Positions 1-9,420 of a stretch of DNA of 64,000 bases are shown in pieces. The stretch covers positions 698,625-762,624 of the forward strand of contig JAEPQO010000001.1 of the NCBI GenBank assembly GCA_017640505.1. Reading direction: 5' to 3'. The notes under the pieces are model-generated. The model was not told where the DNA came from. It saw only the letters and a program-made list of their open reading frames with translations, and searched no databases. Positions within the stretch are counted from its first letter, which is position 1. Each line of letters starts with the position of its first letter. The position numbers and the translations under genes are program-made. Source of the stretch: Rhodospirillales bacterium (GTDB lineage: Bacteria > Pseudomonadota > Alphaproteobacteria > Rhodospirillales > Casp-alpha2).

Positions 1-1069
1 ACATGACATCGCCGATGATGCCGAGGACGAGTCCCATCAGGGTGAAGAAATAAAGCGTGGCGAACATCACCGGATAATCCCGGTTTAGGGCAGCTTCGAA
101 CCCGAGCAGGCCAAGACCATCCAGCGAAAAAATGATCTCGGTGATCAGTGCGCCGGTGAACAGAATGCCGATAAATGCACTTGGGAAGCCGGCAATAACA
201 ATCAGCATGGCGTTGCGAAAAACGTGGCCGTAAAGAACGCGCTTCTCCGTTACGCCCTTGGATCGCGCCGTCACCACATACTGTTTATTGATCTCTTCCA
301 TGAACGAGTTCTTGGTCAGCATCGCAAGCCCGGCGAAGCCGCCGATGACCATGGAGATGATCGGCAACGTCAGATGCCAGAAATAATCAGCAATCTGCTG
401 CAGGGTCGTGAGTTCGTCGAAGTTCTCAGACACCAGTCCCCGGAGCGGGAACCAGTCGAAGTAACGCCCACCGGAAAAAAGCACGATCAAGAGAATGGCG
501 AACAGGAAACCGGGTATCGCCGTGCCGACAATGATGACGCCGGACGTCCAGACATCGAACTTGGTTCCATCACGTACGGCCTTGGCGACGCCGAGTGGAA
601 TCGAAATCAGATAGACCAGCAGGGTCGTCCAGAGACCCAGTGAAATCGAGACCGGCATCTTTGAAACAACGAGCTCGACGACACTGGCGTCCTTGAAATA
701 GCTGTCACCGAAGTCAAACGTGAGGTAGTTGCCGAGCATAAGGAAGAAGCGTTCGTGCGCCGGCTTGTCGAGGCCGAACTGCTTTTCGAGGTCCTTGATG
801 AACTCGGGCGGCAGTCCCTGCGCACCACGGTACTTGCTCTCGACCGCGCCCGACGATGTGCCGCCGGCGCTGCCGCTATCGGATGCTGTCTCGCCGCCGA
901 CATTGCCGCTGACCCGCGCCGTTGCGTCCACCGCTTCGCCGGTAATCTGCGAAATCATCTGCTCGACGGGGCCGCCCGGCAAAACCTGAACAACAGCGAA
1001 ATTGATCAGAATAATGACGAACAGCGTCGGCGGTACGAACAGCAGACGGCGGACGATATAAGCGAACAT
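1..1069 (-). CDS. yejB: YejB-type oligopeptide ABC transporter permease (3' end outside window)
   Basis: Inner-membrane permease of a microcin C/oligopeptide ABC importer of the YejABEF type. The frame reads from an ATG at 1067-1069 and stays open to the window edge, so the C-terminus is missing. The N-terminus [20 protein letters not shown] is the usual first membrane helix of DppB/OppB-type permeases. It is followed by a Gly/Ser-rich periplasmic loop (roughly residues 45-75), as in known YejB proteins, and by the permease core with a YVVTARSKG segment matching the EAA coupling loop. It lies 74 bases downstream of the binding protein gene yejA on the same strand. YejE and YejF would be expected beyond the left edge. 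Identification rests on family resemblance and the adjacent yejA. Confidence 0.88.
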   Translation of the reverse strand, partial: MFAYIVRRLLFVPPTLFVIILINFAVVQVLPGGPVEQMISQITGEAVDATARVSGNVGGETASDSGSAGGTSSGAVESKYRGAQGLPPEFIKDLEKQFGLDKPAHERFFLMLGNYLTFDFGDSYFKDASVVELVVSKMPVSISLGLWTTLLVYLISIPLGVAKAVRDGTKFDVWTSGVIIVGTAIPGFLFAILLIVLFSGGRYFDWFPLRGLVSENFDELTTLQQIADYFWHLTLPIISMVIGGFAGLAMLTKNSFMEEINKQYVVTARSKGVTEKRVLYGHVFRNAMLIVIAGFPSAFIGILFTGALITEIIFSLDGLGLLGFEAALNRDYPVMFATLYFFTLMGLVLGIIGDVM

Positions 1070-1143
1070 GGCGCGAGTTTACCGATGCTGGTGCCTGCCG
1101 TCACCCGCAAGGAACATGTGGGCGGCGGCGGTGCGTATTGCGA

Positions 1144-2982
1144 TCAATTCGCCCCCTTGCGGGCATTGGAGATGACCTTGGCTTTGTCAGGGTCGATCCA
1201 CCACGTCAGGAACTGCGTGCCGCGGGTCGGCGTAATCTTGGGTTGGCCGAATTTATCCCAATAGGCAATTCGATCGTACCCGGCATGAAAGTGCGGGATG
1301 ACCAGATGCTGCCATTGCAGGACGCGGTCGAGCGCGCGGCAGGCCGTAATAAGTGACTGCCGGTCAGGGGCGGCAATCAGCTTCTCGATCAGTTCGTCGA
1401 CGATTTTGCTCTGAATACCGGCGGTGTTTCGGCTGCCCTCGCGGCCGGCGGCGTCCGAGCTCCAGAAATCGCGCTGTTCGTTCCCGGGCGACAGGGACTG
1501 CCCCCAGCTCATCACGGTCATGTCATAGTCGAAGGTGTCGGTGCGGCGGCGGTACTGTGCCGTTTCAACGGTGCGCGCGCGCGCCTTCACACCCAGTTTC
1601 TCGAGGTTCTTGGCGAACGGCAGCACCACGCGTTCGAAAAGGGGACTGGAAAGCAGGATTTCGAATTCAAGTGCCTTGCCGGTCTTTTCGTTGACGCGAA
1701 CGCCGTCCTTGATGACCCAGCCTGCGTCCCGCAGCATTTTAGACGCGATACGGAGGTTGCCGCGAATATTGCCGGTCCCATCGGACTTGGGCGGATTGTA
1801 TTCCTTGGTGAAAACTTCGTCCGGCAACTGGCCGCGGTAAGGCTCGAGCAGTTTCAGTTCGGCTTCGGACGGCAGGCCGGTTGCGGCCAGCTCCGAGTTT
1901 TCGAAGAAGCTTCGTGTGCGCTTATATTGGCCATAAAACAGGTTCTTGTTGGACCATTCGAAGTCGAAGGCGTAGGCAAGCGCTTCGCGCACTTTCGGAT
2001 CCTGAAAAATCTCTCTTCGCAGGTTGAAGCCGAAGCCCTGCATGCCGGCCGGACGGTCGTGTTCGAATTCGCCCAGCTTGATCAGGCCTTTCTTGACCGC
2101 GGGGACGTCGTACGCTGTTGCCCATGCCTTGGAAGAGTTTTCGCGCCTGAAATCGAACCGGCCGCCGGTAAAGGCTTCGATCGCAACCTGGGCATCGCGG
2201 TAATACTCGAACTCGATCGTGTCGAAGTTATTGGTGCCGGCGTTCACCGCAAGATTCTTGCCCCAATAATCTTCGACCCGTTCCAGAACAATGTTTCGGT
2301 TGGCTTCCACGCTTTTGACGCGATATGCGCCGCTGCCGAGCGGCGGCTCCAGCGTCGTCGCATCGAACTCACGGGTTTCCCAGTAGTGTTTCGGCAGTAC
2401 CGTCAGCTGCCCGAGGATCAACGGAAGCTCCCGGTTTTCGCCCGGTTTGAAGTCGAAACGCACGGTCTTGGGGCCGAGTTTCACGGCGCGTTCGACCGAA
2501 CCATAGTAGAAGCGGTAGAACGGCGCCCCTTTCTCGACCAGGATTTCATAGCTGAAGATGACATCGTCCGCGGTGATCGGCTTGCCGTCGTGCCAGCGCG
2601 CTTCGTCGCGGAGTTTGAATTCGACCCAGGACCGGTCTTCCGGGGTTCGCACGGTCTCGGCCAAGAGGCCGTATTCGCTGAATGCTTCGTCGGCCGACGA
2701 CGTCAGCAGTGTGTCGTATACAAACGACGCGCCGCCCGCGGCGTTGCCCTTGACGATAAAGGGGTTGAGGCTGTCGAAGCCGCCGATGGCACCAAGGCGG
2801 ATGTCGCCGCCCTTGGGCGCGTTCGGATTGACGTAGTCGTAATGCTTGAAATCGGGGCCGTATTTCAGATCGCCGTGCATGGCGATGCCGTGTTGCGGCG
2901 CAGGTTCGTCGGCCGCCACTGTGCTTGCAAGAATGACTCCGATGGCAAGTGTCGCAGCGCGAAGCAGGGGACGGTTGGTCAT
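1144..2982 (-). CDS. yejA: YejA-type extracellular solute-binding protein (family 5)
   Basis: Periplasmic peptide-binding component of the Yej ABC importer, 612 residues. The start at 2982 is chosen because GGAGG sits eight bases upstream and because it begins a clean signal peptide (MTNRPLLRAATLAIGVILAS, cleavage near AADEPAP). The mature start AMHGDLKYGPDFKHYDYVNP followed by NAPKGGDIRLGAIGGFDSLN is characteristic of YejA-like family 5 binding proteins. Length fits the family (about 600). An upstream extension of eight residues is possible but has no better ribosome site. It precedes yejB and probably supplies oligopeptides or microcin-like ligands. The substrate cannot be deduced from the sequence. 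Confidence 0.92.
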   Translation of the reverse strand: MTNRPLLRAATLAIGVILASTVAADEPAPQHGIAMHGDLKYGPDFKHYDYVNPNAPKGGDIRLGAIGGFDSLNPFIVKGNAAGGASFVYDTLLTSSADEAFSEYGLLAETVRTPEDRSWVEFKLRDEARWHDGKPITADDVIFSYEILVEKGAPFYRFYYGSVERAVKLGPKTVRFDFKPGENRELPLILGQLTVLPKHYWETREFDATTLEPPLGSGAYRVKSVEANRNIVLERVEDYWGKNLAVNAGTNNFDTIEFEYYRDAQVAIEAFTGGRFDFRRENSSKAWATAYDVPAVKKGLIKLGEFEHDRPAGMQGFGFNLRREIFQDPKVREALAYAFDFEWSNKNLFYGQYKRTRSFFENSELAATGLPSEAELKLLEPYRGQLPDEVFTKEYNPPKSDGTGNIRGNLRIASKMLRDAGWVIKDGVRVNEKTGKALEFEILLSSPLFERVVLPFAKNLEKLGVKARARTVETAQYRRRTDTFDYDMTVMSWGQSLSPGNEQRDFWSSDAAGREGSRNTAGIQSKIVDELIEKLIAAPDRQSLITACRALDRVLQWQHLVIPHFHAGYDRIAYWDKFGQPKITPTRGTQFLTWWIDPDKAKVISNARKGAN

Positions 2983-3110
2983 GTGGCCTCCGGTATTTTT
3001 TCGCAACGCCAGAGATATTGGGCTGCCATGGGCATCACTTCAAGGAATGCCGCGCTCTCCCACGATAAAACCACCGTGAACGGCCGAGGCAACTTAAAGT
3101 TTTGTCACAA

Positions 3111-3920
3111 TCAGGCGGAAAGAATAGCGACGGCGGCCTTGTGAAGCGCCGCGTCCGCGGCGGCGATGACGGAATGCTTCTTGTCGTCTTCGCCTGCGGC
3201 GAACGTCAGCGGATTGCCTGACCAGTCCGAGATAACACCGCCCGCGCCTTCTATGATGGGGATCAGCGCCGCATAATCGTACGGCGCAAGGGTATCTTCG
3301 CAGACCAGATCGACCCAGCCGCACGCCAGTTGCCCATAGCCCTGACACTCGGAACCGAAGGTCGTGTAGCGGCTGGCCCCCATGAGGGCTTCGAAACGTG
3401 CTTTATTCGATCCAACGAACATCTCCGGCGACGTCGCCGTGAGCCAGGCATTCTCAATGCTGACGCCCTTTCGGGTTGTGACGGATTTGCCGTTGAAGAG
3501 CGTTTCGCGCCCAGCGCCGCCGATCCAGCGGTCGCCCGTCGCCGGCCCGTCGGTCACGCCGGCAATGGCGCGGCCGTTGCGGACCACGCCGATCAGGATG
3601 CCGAATACGGGCTTGCCGGTAATGAAGGCTTTGGTGCCGTCGATGGGATCGAGGATCCACACCGTATCCGCGTCCGGATTGGTAACGCCGAACTCTTCGC
3701 CGAAGATGCCGTCGCCAGGGCGTTCTGCTTCGATGATGTCGCGCATGGCGCGCTCTGCGGCGCGGTCGGCCTCCGTTACCGGGCTTTCGTCGCCCTTGGC
3801 GATGTGGCCGATCCCGCTTCTGTAATTGGCAAGAATACCGGGCCTTGCCGCGTCCGCGAGACGGCCGGCAAGGTCCAGGATGTCATCGATATCGGCGGGA
3901 GTGTCCGCCGCGCCGGTCAT
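3111..3920 (-). CDS. hisN: Histidinol-phosphatase, inositol monophosphatase family
   Basis: Probably dephosphorylates histidinol phosphate in histidine synthesis. The 269-residue protein has the IMPase metal-binding motifs GEEFG (about 74-78) and DPIDGTKAFI (about 91-100), and the C-terminal motif APYDYAALIPIIEGAGG. The DGTKAFITGKP variant and the CEDTLAPYDYAAL segment are typical of HisN rather than of SuhB inositol phosphatases, but substrate choice inside this superfamily is not certain. Its ATG overlaps the stop of the upstream cytochrome c gene by four bases (ATGA), so the two are co-transcribed and probably translationally coupled. Confidence 0.85.
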   Translation of the reverse strand: MTGAADTPADIDDILDLAGRLADAARPGILANYRSGIGHIAKGDESPVTEADRAAERAMRDIIEAERPGDGIFGEEFGVTNPDADTVWILDPIDGTKAFITGKPVFGILIGVVRNGRAIAGVTDGPATGDRWIGGAGRETLFNGKSVTTRKGVSIENAWLTATSPEMFVGSNKARFEALMGASRYTTFGSECQGYGQLACGWVDLVCEDTLAPYDYAALIPIIEGAGGVISDWSGNPLTFAAGEDDKKHSVIAAADAALHKAAVAILSA

Positions 3921-4453
3921 GGCAGCGGCGGCGGATTGTCGTGATTTTCGCGCAGGTACAGCAACACGGCAGCCCGGTCCGAGGCTTTCTTCAGGCCGGC
4001 GAACGTCATTTTCGTGCCCGGTACGAAGTCACGCGGACTTTTCAGGAACGCGTCCATGTCTTCGAAGGTCCATTCGCCACCCTTGGCGGCCAGGGCATCC
4101 GAGTACGCAAACCCACTGACGCCGCCAAGCGCCCGGCCCATGACACCCCAAAGATGCGGGCCGACCTTGTCGGCGCCACCCTTTTCGATGGTGTGGCAAC
4201 CGGCGCACTTCTTGAACACCTTCTCGCCGCGGTCGGTCGTTGCCGAGGCCAGCAGATCCATGGCGCTCTCTTCCGGAGCCTGCTCCGCACTCGCGGCGGC
4301 GCCACCGCCGGATTCGGCGACTTCGATCTTGTAGGCGTCTTCGCTCAGCTCATCGGCATGGACGAGCATATTGCCGATCTGATTGCTGCCCCAAACGACC
4401 CAGGCCGCCATCAGAAGGGCGAAACCCGTCTTTTCCCAAAACGAGAAGTGCAT
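3917..4453 (-). CDS. Membrane-anchored class I cytochrome c
   Basis: Mono-haem c-type cytochrome of 178 residues tethered to the inner membrane. The start at 4453 follows AGGAG (gtctaggagagagacgcATG) and gives an uncleaved N-terminal helix (FWEKTGFALLMAAWVVWGSN), an Ala/Gly/Glu-rich linker to about residue 75, then a class I cytochrome fold with haem motif CAGCH and the distal methionine in GTKMTFAGLK. This architecture matches CycM/cytochrome c552 proteins that carry electrons from the bc1 complex to terminal oxidases. Divergent from kdsB-pheA, as is common in alphaproteobacteria, and overlapping hisN downstream. Confidence 0.9.
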   Translation of the reverse strand: MHFSFWEKTGFALLMAAWVVWGSNQIGNMLVHADELSEDAYKIEVAESGGGAAASAEQAPEESAMDLLASATTDRGEKVFKKCAGCHTIEKGGADKVGPHLWGVMGRALGGVSGFAYSDALAAKGGEWTFEDMDAFLKSPRDFVPGTKMTFAGLKKASDRAAVLLYLRENHDNPPPLP

Positions 4454-4612
4454 GCGTCTCTCTCCTAGACCAACGTTAGGGGTTCTTTTAGCGGCTCCGC
4501 GCCAATCGTTCAACACGGATCGTAAAATTGCCGAAAGGGCTGGGATAAGGCCATTTCGACGGGTATACCGGAACCCAAGAAGGCGCAATTGCGAGGAATT
4601 GCGGGGGAAAAC

Positions 4613-5344
4613 ATGAAACCGATCATCATTGTTCCGGCCCGGCTGGCGTCGACGCGTCTGCCCGGAAAACCGCTTGCCGACATCCACGGCAGGTCAATGA
4701 TCTGTCATGTCCTCGACCGTGCCCGCGAAGCCGGTCTGGGACCGGTTCTGTGTGCCGCCGCGGAACCTGAAATCGTCGATACCGTGGAGGCCGCAGGGTT
4801 CGATGCGGTTTTGACCGACCCGGACCATCCTTCGGGCTCCGATCGGATATGGGAAGCGTTGACGAAAAAAGATCCCGACGGGGCGTTCGATGTCGTTGTG
4901 AACCTGCAGGGCGATTTGCCGACGCTGGACCCGCAACTGGTGCGGGCCGTTGCTGGGCCGCTCGATGATGTCGAGGTCGATATTGCCACGCTGGTCGCCG
5001 AAATTACGGACCCGGAAGAACGCGATAACCCCAACGTCGTCAAATGCATCGCGGCACTTGATCAGGCCCACGAAAGGGCACGGGCGCTTTATTTCACGCG
5101 GGCGACGGCGCCGTCCGGGGGCGGACCCTTATGGCACCACATCGGGATCTATGCCTATCGGCGCGATGCGCTGGCGCGATTCGTCGCGATGCCGCCCGGG
5201 ATGCTCGAACAGCGCGAGAGGCTGGAACAGTTGCGCGCACTTGAAGCCGGGATGCGTATCGACGCGGTCCGCGTTGACACCGTTCCGCTCGGTGTCGATA
5301 CTCCCGCCGACCTTGAACGTGCCCGCGAATTTCTTGAGCGCTGA
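4613..5344 (+). CDS. kdsB: 3-deoxy-manno-octulosonate cytidylyltransferase
   Basis: Activates Kdo to CMP-Kdo for lipopolysaccharide inner-core assembly, in the cytoplasm. The 243-residue product starts [20 protein letters not shown], the nucleotide-binding signature of the family, and contains [11 protein letters not shown] (metal/CTP site) and an [13 protein letters not shown] segment. The start at 4613 is chosen over an in-frame upstream codon because GCGGGGGAA precedes it and because the protein then begins exactly at the conserved motif. Followed 35 bases later by pheA on the same strand, the common alphaproteobacterial kdsB-pheA pair. Confidence 0.96.
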   Translation: MKPIIIVPARLASTRLPGKPLADIHGRSMICHVLDRAREAGLGPVLCAAAEPEIVDTVEAAGFDAVLTDPDHPSGSDRIWEALTKKDPDGAFDVVVNLQGDLPTLDPQLVRAVAGPLDDVEVDIATLVAEITDPEERDNPNVVKCIAALDQAHERARALYFTRATAPSGGGPLWHHIGIYAYRRDALARFVAMPPGMLEQRERLEQLRALEAGMRIDAVRVDTVPLGVDTPADLERAREFLER

Positions 5345-5379
5345 GAGGACCTTGGCGGAACAGGCCTGGAATTGGAAAG

Positions 5380-6246
5380 ATGACGTCGCCAGACGACCTG
5401 CCTGACAACCTGATCGCATTCCAGGGCGCCCCGGGCGCCAACTCGGATATTGCATGCCGGACCGCTTATCCGGACATGACCAGTGTGCCTTGCAACACCT
5501 TCAATGACGCATTTGCCGCGGTCCAGAACGGCGATGTGAAACTGGCGATGATCCCGATCGATAACACGGTCGCCGGCCGTGTTGCGGACATTCACCACCT
5601 GTTGCCGGAAAGCGGGTTGCACATCATCGGCGAGCACTTCGAGCGGATCAATCACCAGCTTCTGGCGCTGCCGGGCACGGACATCTCCGAGATCAAGGAA
5701 GTGCACAGCCACGTTCACGCGCTCAATCAGTGCCGCGGTCTCATCCGAGAACTCGGCGTTAAAGCCGTAGTCCATGCGGATACTGCCGGCGCCGCCTCGG
5801 ACGTCGCAAAATGGGGCGACAAGACAAAAGCGTCGATCTCGTCCCGGCTCGCGGCCGAGGTCTACGGTCTAGAAATTTTGCGCTCCGACATCGAGGATGC
5901 CGAGCACAACACGACCCGTTTTGTCATTCTGTCGCGCGAGGCGTCATGGCCCGCGCCGGGTGCCGGGGACCTGATTACCAGCTTCGTTTTTCGCGTACGG
6001 AATATTCCGGCTGCGCTTTACAAGGCGATGGGCGGGTTCGCGACCAACGGCGTCAACATGACCAAGCTCGAAAGCTATGTCGGTGAAGGGTTTGTCGTCG
6101 CGCAGTTCTATGCCGAAGTCGAAGGGCACCCCGAAGACACCAGCCTGAAACTGGCGCTGGAGGAACTGAATTTTTTCTCCGACGAGGTCAAGATACTCGG
6201 CGTCTACCCAGCCAACCCGTACCGCAAGACGGCCGTCACGGAATAA
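5380..6246 (+). CDS. pheA: Prephenate dehydratase with ACT domain
   Basis: Converts prephenate to phenylpyruvate in phenylalanine synthesis. The 288-residue monofunctional enzyme has no chorismate mutase domain. The catalytic PDT domain spans about 12-190, with IAFQGAPGANSD near the start, PIDNTVAGRV in the middle and DAEHNTTRFVILSR at its end (the TRF catalytic threonine). A C-terminal ACT domain (about 205-280) carries the phenylalanine-responsive site; MTKLESYVGEG stands where ESRP is found in other lineages. Feedback inhibition by phenylalanine is therefore expected. Co-directional with kdsB. Confidence 0.96.
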   Translation: MTSPDDLPDNLIAFQGAPGANSDIACRTAYPDMTSVPCNTFNDAFAAVQNGDVKLAMIPIDNTVAGRVADIHHLLPESGLHIIGEHFERINHQLLALPGTDISEIKEVHSHVHALNQCRGLIRELGVKAVVHADTAGAASDVAKWGDKTKASISSRLAAEVYGLEILRSDIEDAEHNTTRFVILSREASWPAPGAGDLITSFVFRVRNIPAALYKAMGGFATNGVNMTKLESYVGEGFVVAQFYAEVEGHPEDTSLKLALEELNFFSDEVKILGVYPANPYRKTAVTE

Positions 6247-6266
6247 CGCCTTTAAGTCCGCGCCGG

Positions 6267-7262
6267 TTACGGCAGCCCGCCGCCCGGCGGGCGGCGGTGC
6301 ATGCCGCCCGGCGGCGGTGGACGATGCATCCCGCGGGGCGGCGGCCGCATACCCGGCCCATGCCCGCCGCTTGGCGGGCCGATCCGGAACGATCGATCAG
6401 GGGTGCCGGCGAAGTACCGTGGTATAACCGGCCAGCTTTCCGTCAGAAAATAGGCATAGGTGCCGTTCGGGAACTCCGGCGTAACCGTCTGACGGCCGTT
6501 GGCGCGGTCAAGGTCGCCCTTGCCGTCGAGCCATTCCCAGTCTTCGAAGAAACGGCCGTCATGACTGCCGCCCGGACCGCCTTGCCGCGCACCCTGGCGC
6601 ACGCGCCAACCGGACGTCATCGCCTTTATGGGGCTGCCTGAATCCGCTGGATCGGCATATCCGTACGCCGCATAGATCGGGAAGCCATCGGCGGCCCAGC
6701 CGATGATGGGGGAATGCGAATTCGGCGACCAGGCCCTGATCAATCCCTTTGGCCAGCCGTGATAGTGGTACTTGCCACCCGGTTGGACGTGGGCGTTATT
6801 CTCGTCCAGGCCGAGGTCCACGAAACCGGCAATGGCATCGTAATTCCAGTTGCGGTCACCGAGCCAGAATTCTGCCGTGAACGGGTCGAAGGGCACGCCA
6901 TTGACGGCAACGCCGAAATTCCAGCCCTTGCCGATCGTATAGCGCCCGGCCCGTGCCGGCTGAAGCGGCGCCCTGAAAGACAGATCCTGCGCGGTGATCG
7001 CGTTGGGATTGCCCGGATTCGGAAACCGGCCGGTATCATGATCCGGGATCGCGTTGGAGCGGATGACACGGTACGGCCCTTCGGTCCCGATGCTGACCCG
7101 ATTGGATAGCGCCCAGGCACGGCCGATGCCGGAGAGCATGAGCGCGGCCGGCAACAGGCCGAGCCCGGTCACCAGCTGGCGGCGTTTTTGGTCGACAAGA
7201 GGCGGCGAGGTGAATTCCTCGACAATCCGATGATGAGCGTGACGGTGAATTTTGTTCGGCAT
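6267..7262 (-). CDS. YHYH-domain secreted protein with Tat-like signal and Gly/Pro/His tail
   Basis: Exported protein of 331 residues with a YHYH domain (PF14240). Start 7262 is preceded by AAGGACGGGG. The n-region is long and histidine-rich (MPNKIHRHAHHRIVEEF), then KRRQLVTGLGLLPAALMLSG gives a twin-arginine-type signal, suggesting folded export. The domain motif GGKYHYHGWPKG sits in the middle, with GWAADGFPIYAAYGY downstream. The last 35 residues are rich in Gly, Pro, His, Met and Arg. YHYH proteins have no firmly known function; metal binding is plausible from the His content. It lies 29 bases downstream of nudC on the same strand. Confidence 0.8.
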   Translation of the reverse strand: MPNKIHRHAHHRIVEEFTSPPLVDQKRRQLVTGLGLLPAALMLSGIGRAWALSNRVSIGTEGPYRVIRSNAIPDHDTGRFPNPGNPNAITAQDLSFRAPLQPARAGRYTIGKGWNFGVAVNGVPFDPFTAEFWLGDRNWNYDAIAGFVDLGLDENNAHVQPGGKYHYHGWPKGLIRAWSPNSHSPIIGWAADGFPIYAAYGYADPADSGSPIKAMTSGWRVRQGARQGGPGGSHDGRFFEDWEWLDGKGDLDRANGRQTVTPEFPNGTYAYFLTESWPVIPRYFAGTPDRSFRIGPPSGGHGPGMRPPPRGMHRPPPPGGMHRRPPGGGLP

Positions 7263-7291
7263 GAATAAACCCCGTCCTTTTCCTGTGCCGG

Positions 7292-8242
7292 TTACTCGGC
7301 GTCGAACCACCTCTGGATCAGCCAGCGCGAGATGGAATCCTTTCGCGGCAGCCGCATGTCGTCTTCTTTGGCGTCCAGCCATTCTTTCATGCCGCGGAGG
7401 TCGTCACGGGTGAACCATTGGCAGTCGCTTAGCTCTTCGTCATCGATCGAGATGTCGAAGCTCGTCGCTTCGGCATGAAACCCGAGCATCAACGATGACG
7501 GAAAAGGCCATGGCTGCGATGCCAGGTACTGGACATTCGTCGTTTCGATGCCGGCCTCTTCGAAGACTTCCCGGCTCACCGCCTGTTCGAGGGTTTCGCC
7601 CGGCTCGACGAAGCCGGCGAGTGTCGAATACATGCCGAACGGCCAGCGCGCATGGCGACCCAAGAGACACGCCCCACCGGGGACATCGGTGCGGTATACA
7701 AGGACGATGATCGCCGGATCGGTGCGCGGAAAATGGCTGATGCCGCAGTCGGGATTGATGCACTTGCGTTCGTGTCCGCTATATCTGGATTCGGTCGCCG
7801 CGCCGCAAACGCCGCAGAATCCATGCCGGGCATGCCAGTACGCCATGCCGCGCGCGTGCGCCAGGATATGCGCATCGGCCGGCGGCAGAAGCGGCCCGAC
7901 GCTGCGCAAATCCATGAATTCGGCGGCGCCATCGGTCGATGCAACAATTTGTGCCGCCATGGCTTCGTCGACGCTGACCGCGAACACGGGTTTGTGGTCG
8001 TCGGTGCCCAGCAGGACTTCCTGCACGCCTGTGCCGAGGATGTCCCTGGCGGCGTCACCTTCGAAAATAAAAGCACCGGGTGTGTCGCCCGTGGTGATCA
8101 GATTTTGAGAACCCAAAACCGGAACGACACCGACGCCCTCGGCGAGCCGCTCGGTCAGCCATTCGGCCGGGCGGCGCGACATGTTGTCGCGGCGCAGCGA
8201 TAATGTCGTGTATGTAAGGTTCAAAGAAAAATTCGAGGACAT
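7292..8242 (-). CDS. nudC: NADH pyrophosphatase / NAD-capped RNA hydrolase
   Basis: Nudix hydrolase that cleaves NADH, and in characterised bacteria removes NAD caps from RNA. The 316-residue protein contains a zinc ribbon (CGVCG followed by CINPDCG), the Nudix box GFVEPGETLEQAVSREVFEE and AGI, and immediately after it the NudC hallmark SQPWPFPSSLM, which distinguishes NudC from other Nudix enzymes. The start at 8242 has only a weak ribosome site; an in-frame ATG about 20 codons later (MSRRPAEW) is an alternative. Upstream of the YHYH gene and likely co-transcribed with it. Confidence 0.94.
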   Translation of the reverse strand: MSSNFSLNLTYTTLSLRRDNMSRRPAEWLTERLAEGVGVVPVLGSQNLITTGDTPGAFIFEGDAARDILGTGVQEVLLGTDDHKPVFAVSVDEAMAAQIVASTDGAAEFMDLRSVGPLLPPADAHILAHARGMAYWHARHGFCGVCGAATESRYSGHERKCINPDCGISHFPRTDPAIIVLVYRTDVPGGACLLGRHARWPFGMYSTLAGFVEPGETLEQAVSREVFEEAGIETTNVQYLASQPWPFPSSLMLGFHAEATSFDISIDDEELSDCQWFTRDDLRGMKEWLDAKEDDMRLPRKDSISRWLIQRWFDAE

Positions 8243-8306
8243 GAGGTCACTTTACACGCCGCGTCCGGATCGGCAACGGCATAGGTAAGGCGTCAGTCGC
8301 CGTTGT

Positions 8307-8624
8307 TCATTTCTGGGCAATTGTCTCGATCAACGAGCGGCACCGCACGATAGTGGCCTCGTATCCGGGGTCGTTCGTATCCGCCGCAGCCTGGACGCCG
8401 ACATGCACCCATTCTGCGAAGCCGCGGCTGTCGGTCGAGTCCCTGGGGCCATATTTGTTGAAGGCATCTACGATGGCGTCTTCATGGGTGCGCATCATCG
8501 CGGCGTACCGATCCGACTGGGATGAGAGAAACCCGGCGCAGAATGCTGGATTATCGGCAAGCTCGTATGCCTTGGCCTTGGTGGCCAGCATCAAAACGCA
8601 ACACATGAATGCGATGCGTAACAT
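8307..8624 (-). CDS. Small secreted protein of unknown function
   Basis: A 105-residue protein starting at ATG 8624 with a short signal peptide (MLRIAFMCCVLMLATKAKAY, cleavage near KAYE). The mature part is small, mixed-charge and has two cysteines (FCAGFL near the N-terminus and VRCRSLI near the C-terminus) that could form a disulfide in the periplasm. A TTG six codons upstream is a possible but less likely start. I do not recognise the family. It stands alone between nudC and a divergent lipoprotein gene. Confidence 0.6.
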   Translation of the reverse strand: MLRIAFMCCVLMLATKAKAYELADNPAFCAGFLSSQSDRYAAMMRTHEDAIVDAFNKYGPRDSTDSRGFAEWVHVGVQAAADTNDPGYEATIVRCRSLIETIAQK

Positions 8625-8818
8625 CCGGGGATTCTGGCCCAAGTTTATCGGGCAGACAAATGGTATCGGGGGCGGTTAACCATACGCCGCGCATAAATCC
8701 TGTGGACTCGCGCACAAATTGAGGCTTTTTTAACCGTTCTTGACCACACTGGTTACGGTTGATGTTCCGCACCCCTGGGTGCCGTTGCATTGTCTGCAAT
8801 CGGTAGGTGGAGAGAACG

Positions 8819-9367
8819 GTGGAGAAATTGAAAGCCTTATCGTGCCGAAATCTGGGCCGGCACATTCCTGTTATGAGCATTGTCGCTGCGGCGATGATCC
8901 TGTCCGCATGCGCGGCGCCGTCGGGTGTCACTTCGTTCACCGTGGGTGGCTGCAAACAGATTTCGAAACGCGCCGAAGCGAAGATCAACTGGGCACGCGT
9001 GCCGGAAGTTGAGCTTCGTGTCCGCGATGGAGAGTTTTCGCCGATGGTGACCCGGTTGCAGCAGGGGCGCCCTTATGTTCTGCGAATTCGAAACCGGGAT
9101 GATTCGGTGCGTATTTTCCGCTCACAAGACTTCTTCAAGAATAACGCCGTTCTTGCAATCGGCGTTGAAGGCGTCCGCGCCGAAGAGACCTGCGTGGCTT
9201 CGGTCTCCATTCCAAGCCGCCAGAGCGCAGAAATTCGCATGGTTGCGATTACCGACGGGACGTTCGAATTCGAAGACAACGTACTCCTGCTGCCGTTCGT
9301 ATTCTCGGGTGGCGCAGGCGGTGCCATCGTCGTCGAGGAACGACGCGAAACCGCCGGTATCAACTGA
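8819..9367 (+). CDS. Lipoprotein with cupredoxin-like beta domain
   Basis: Predicted lipoprotein of 182 residues. GTG 8819 is preferred because GGTGGAGAG precedes it at good spacing; GTG 8807 and ATG 8873 are alternatives. The lipobox LSAC places the lipidated cysteine near residue 31, followed by Ala at +2, which favours outer-membrane sorting. The region ELRVRDGEFSPMVTRLQQG to TDGTFEFED resembles the cupredoxin-like fold used by copper-binding and COG4454-type proteins, but I see no obvious His-Cys-His-Met copper ligand set. A strong intrinsic terminator follows 23 bases after the stop, so it is probably a monocistronic unit. Function unknown. Confidence 0.65.
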   Translation: MEKLKALSCRNLGRHIPVMSIVAAAMILSACAAPSGVTSFTVGGCKQISKRAEAKINWARVPEVELRVRDGEFSPMVTRLQQGRPYVLRIRNRDDSVRIFRSQDFFKNNAVLAIGVEGVRAEETCVASVSIPSRQSAEIRMVAITDGTFEFEDNVLLLPFVFSGGAGGAIVVEERRETAGIN

Positions 9368-9390
9368 CCGTTTGAAGCGGGGGAAATCGA

Positions 9391-9420
9391 ACCGGCAGTC
9401 AGCTGACTGCCGGTTTTTTT
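9391..9420 (+). terminator. Intrinsic terminator of the cupredoxin-like lipoprotein gene
   Basis: A perfect inverted repeat, ACCGGCAGTCAG against CTGACTGCCGGT (9391-9414), is followed by an uninterrupted run of T to 9420. This is a textbook rho-independent terminator placed 23 bases after the lipoprotein stop codon. Confidence 0.92.

Noticed and set aside
1927-3144. 405-codon open frame on the plus strand
   Set aside because: Antisense to yejA, with no ribosome site or domain. It is a compositional shadow.
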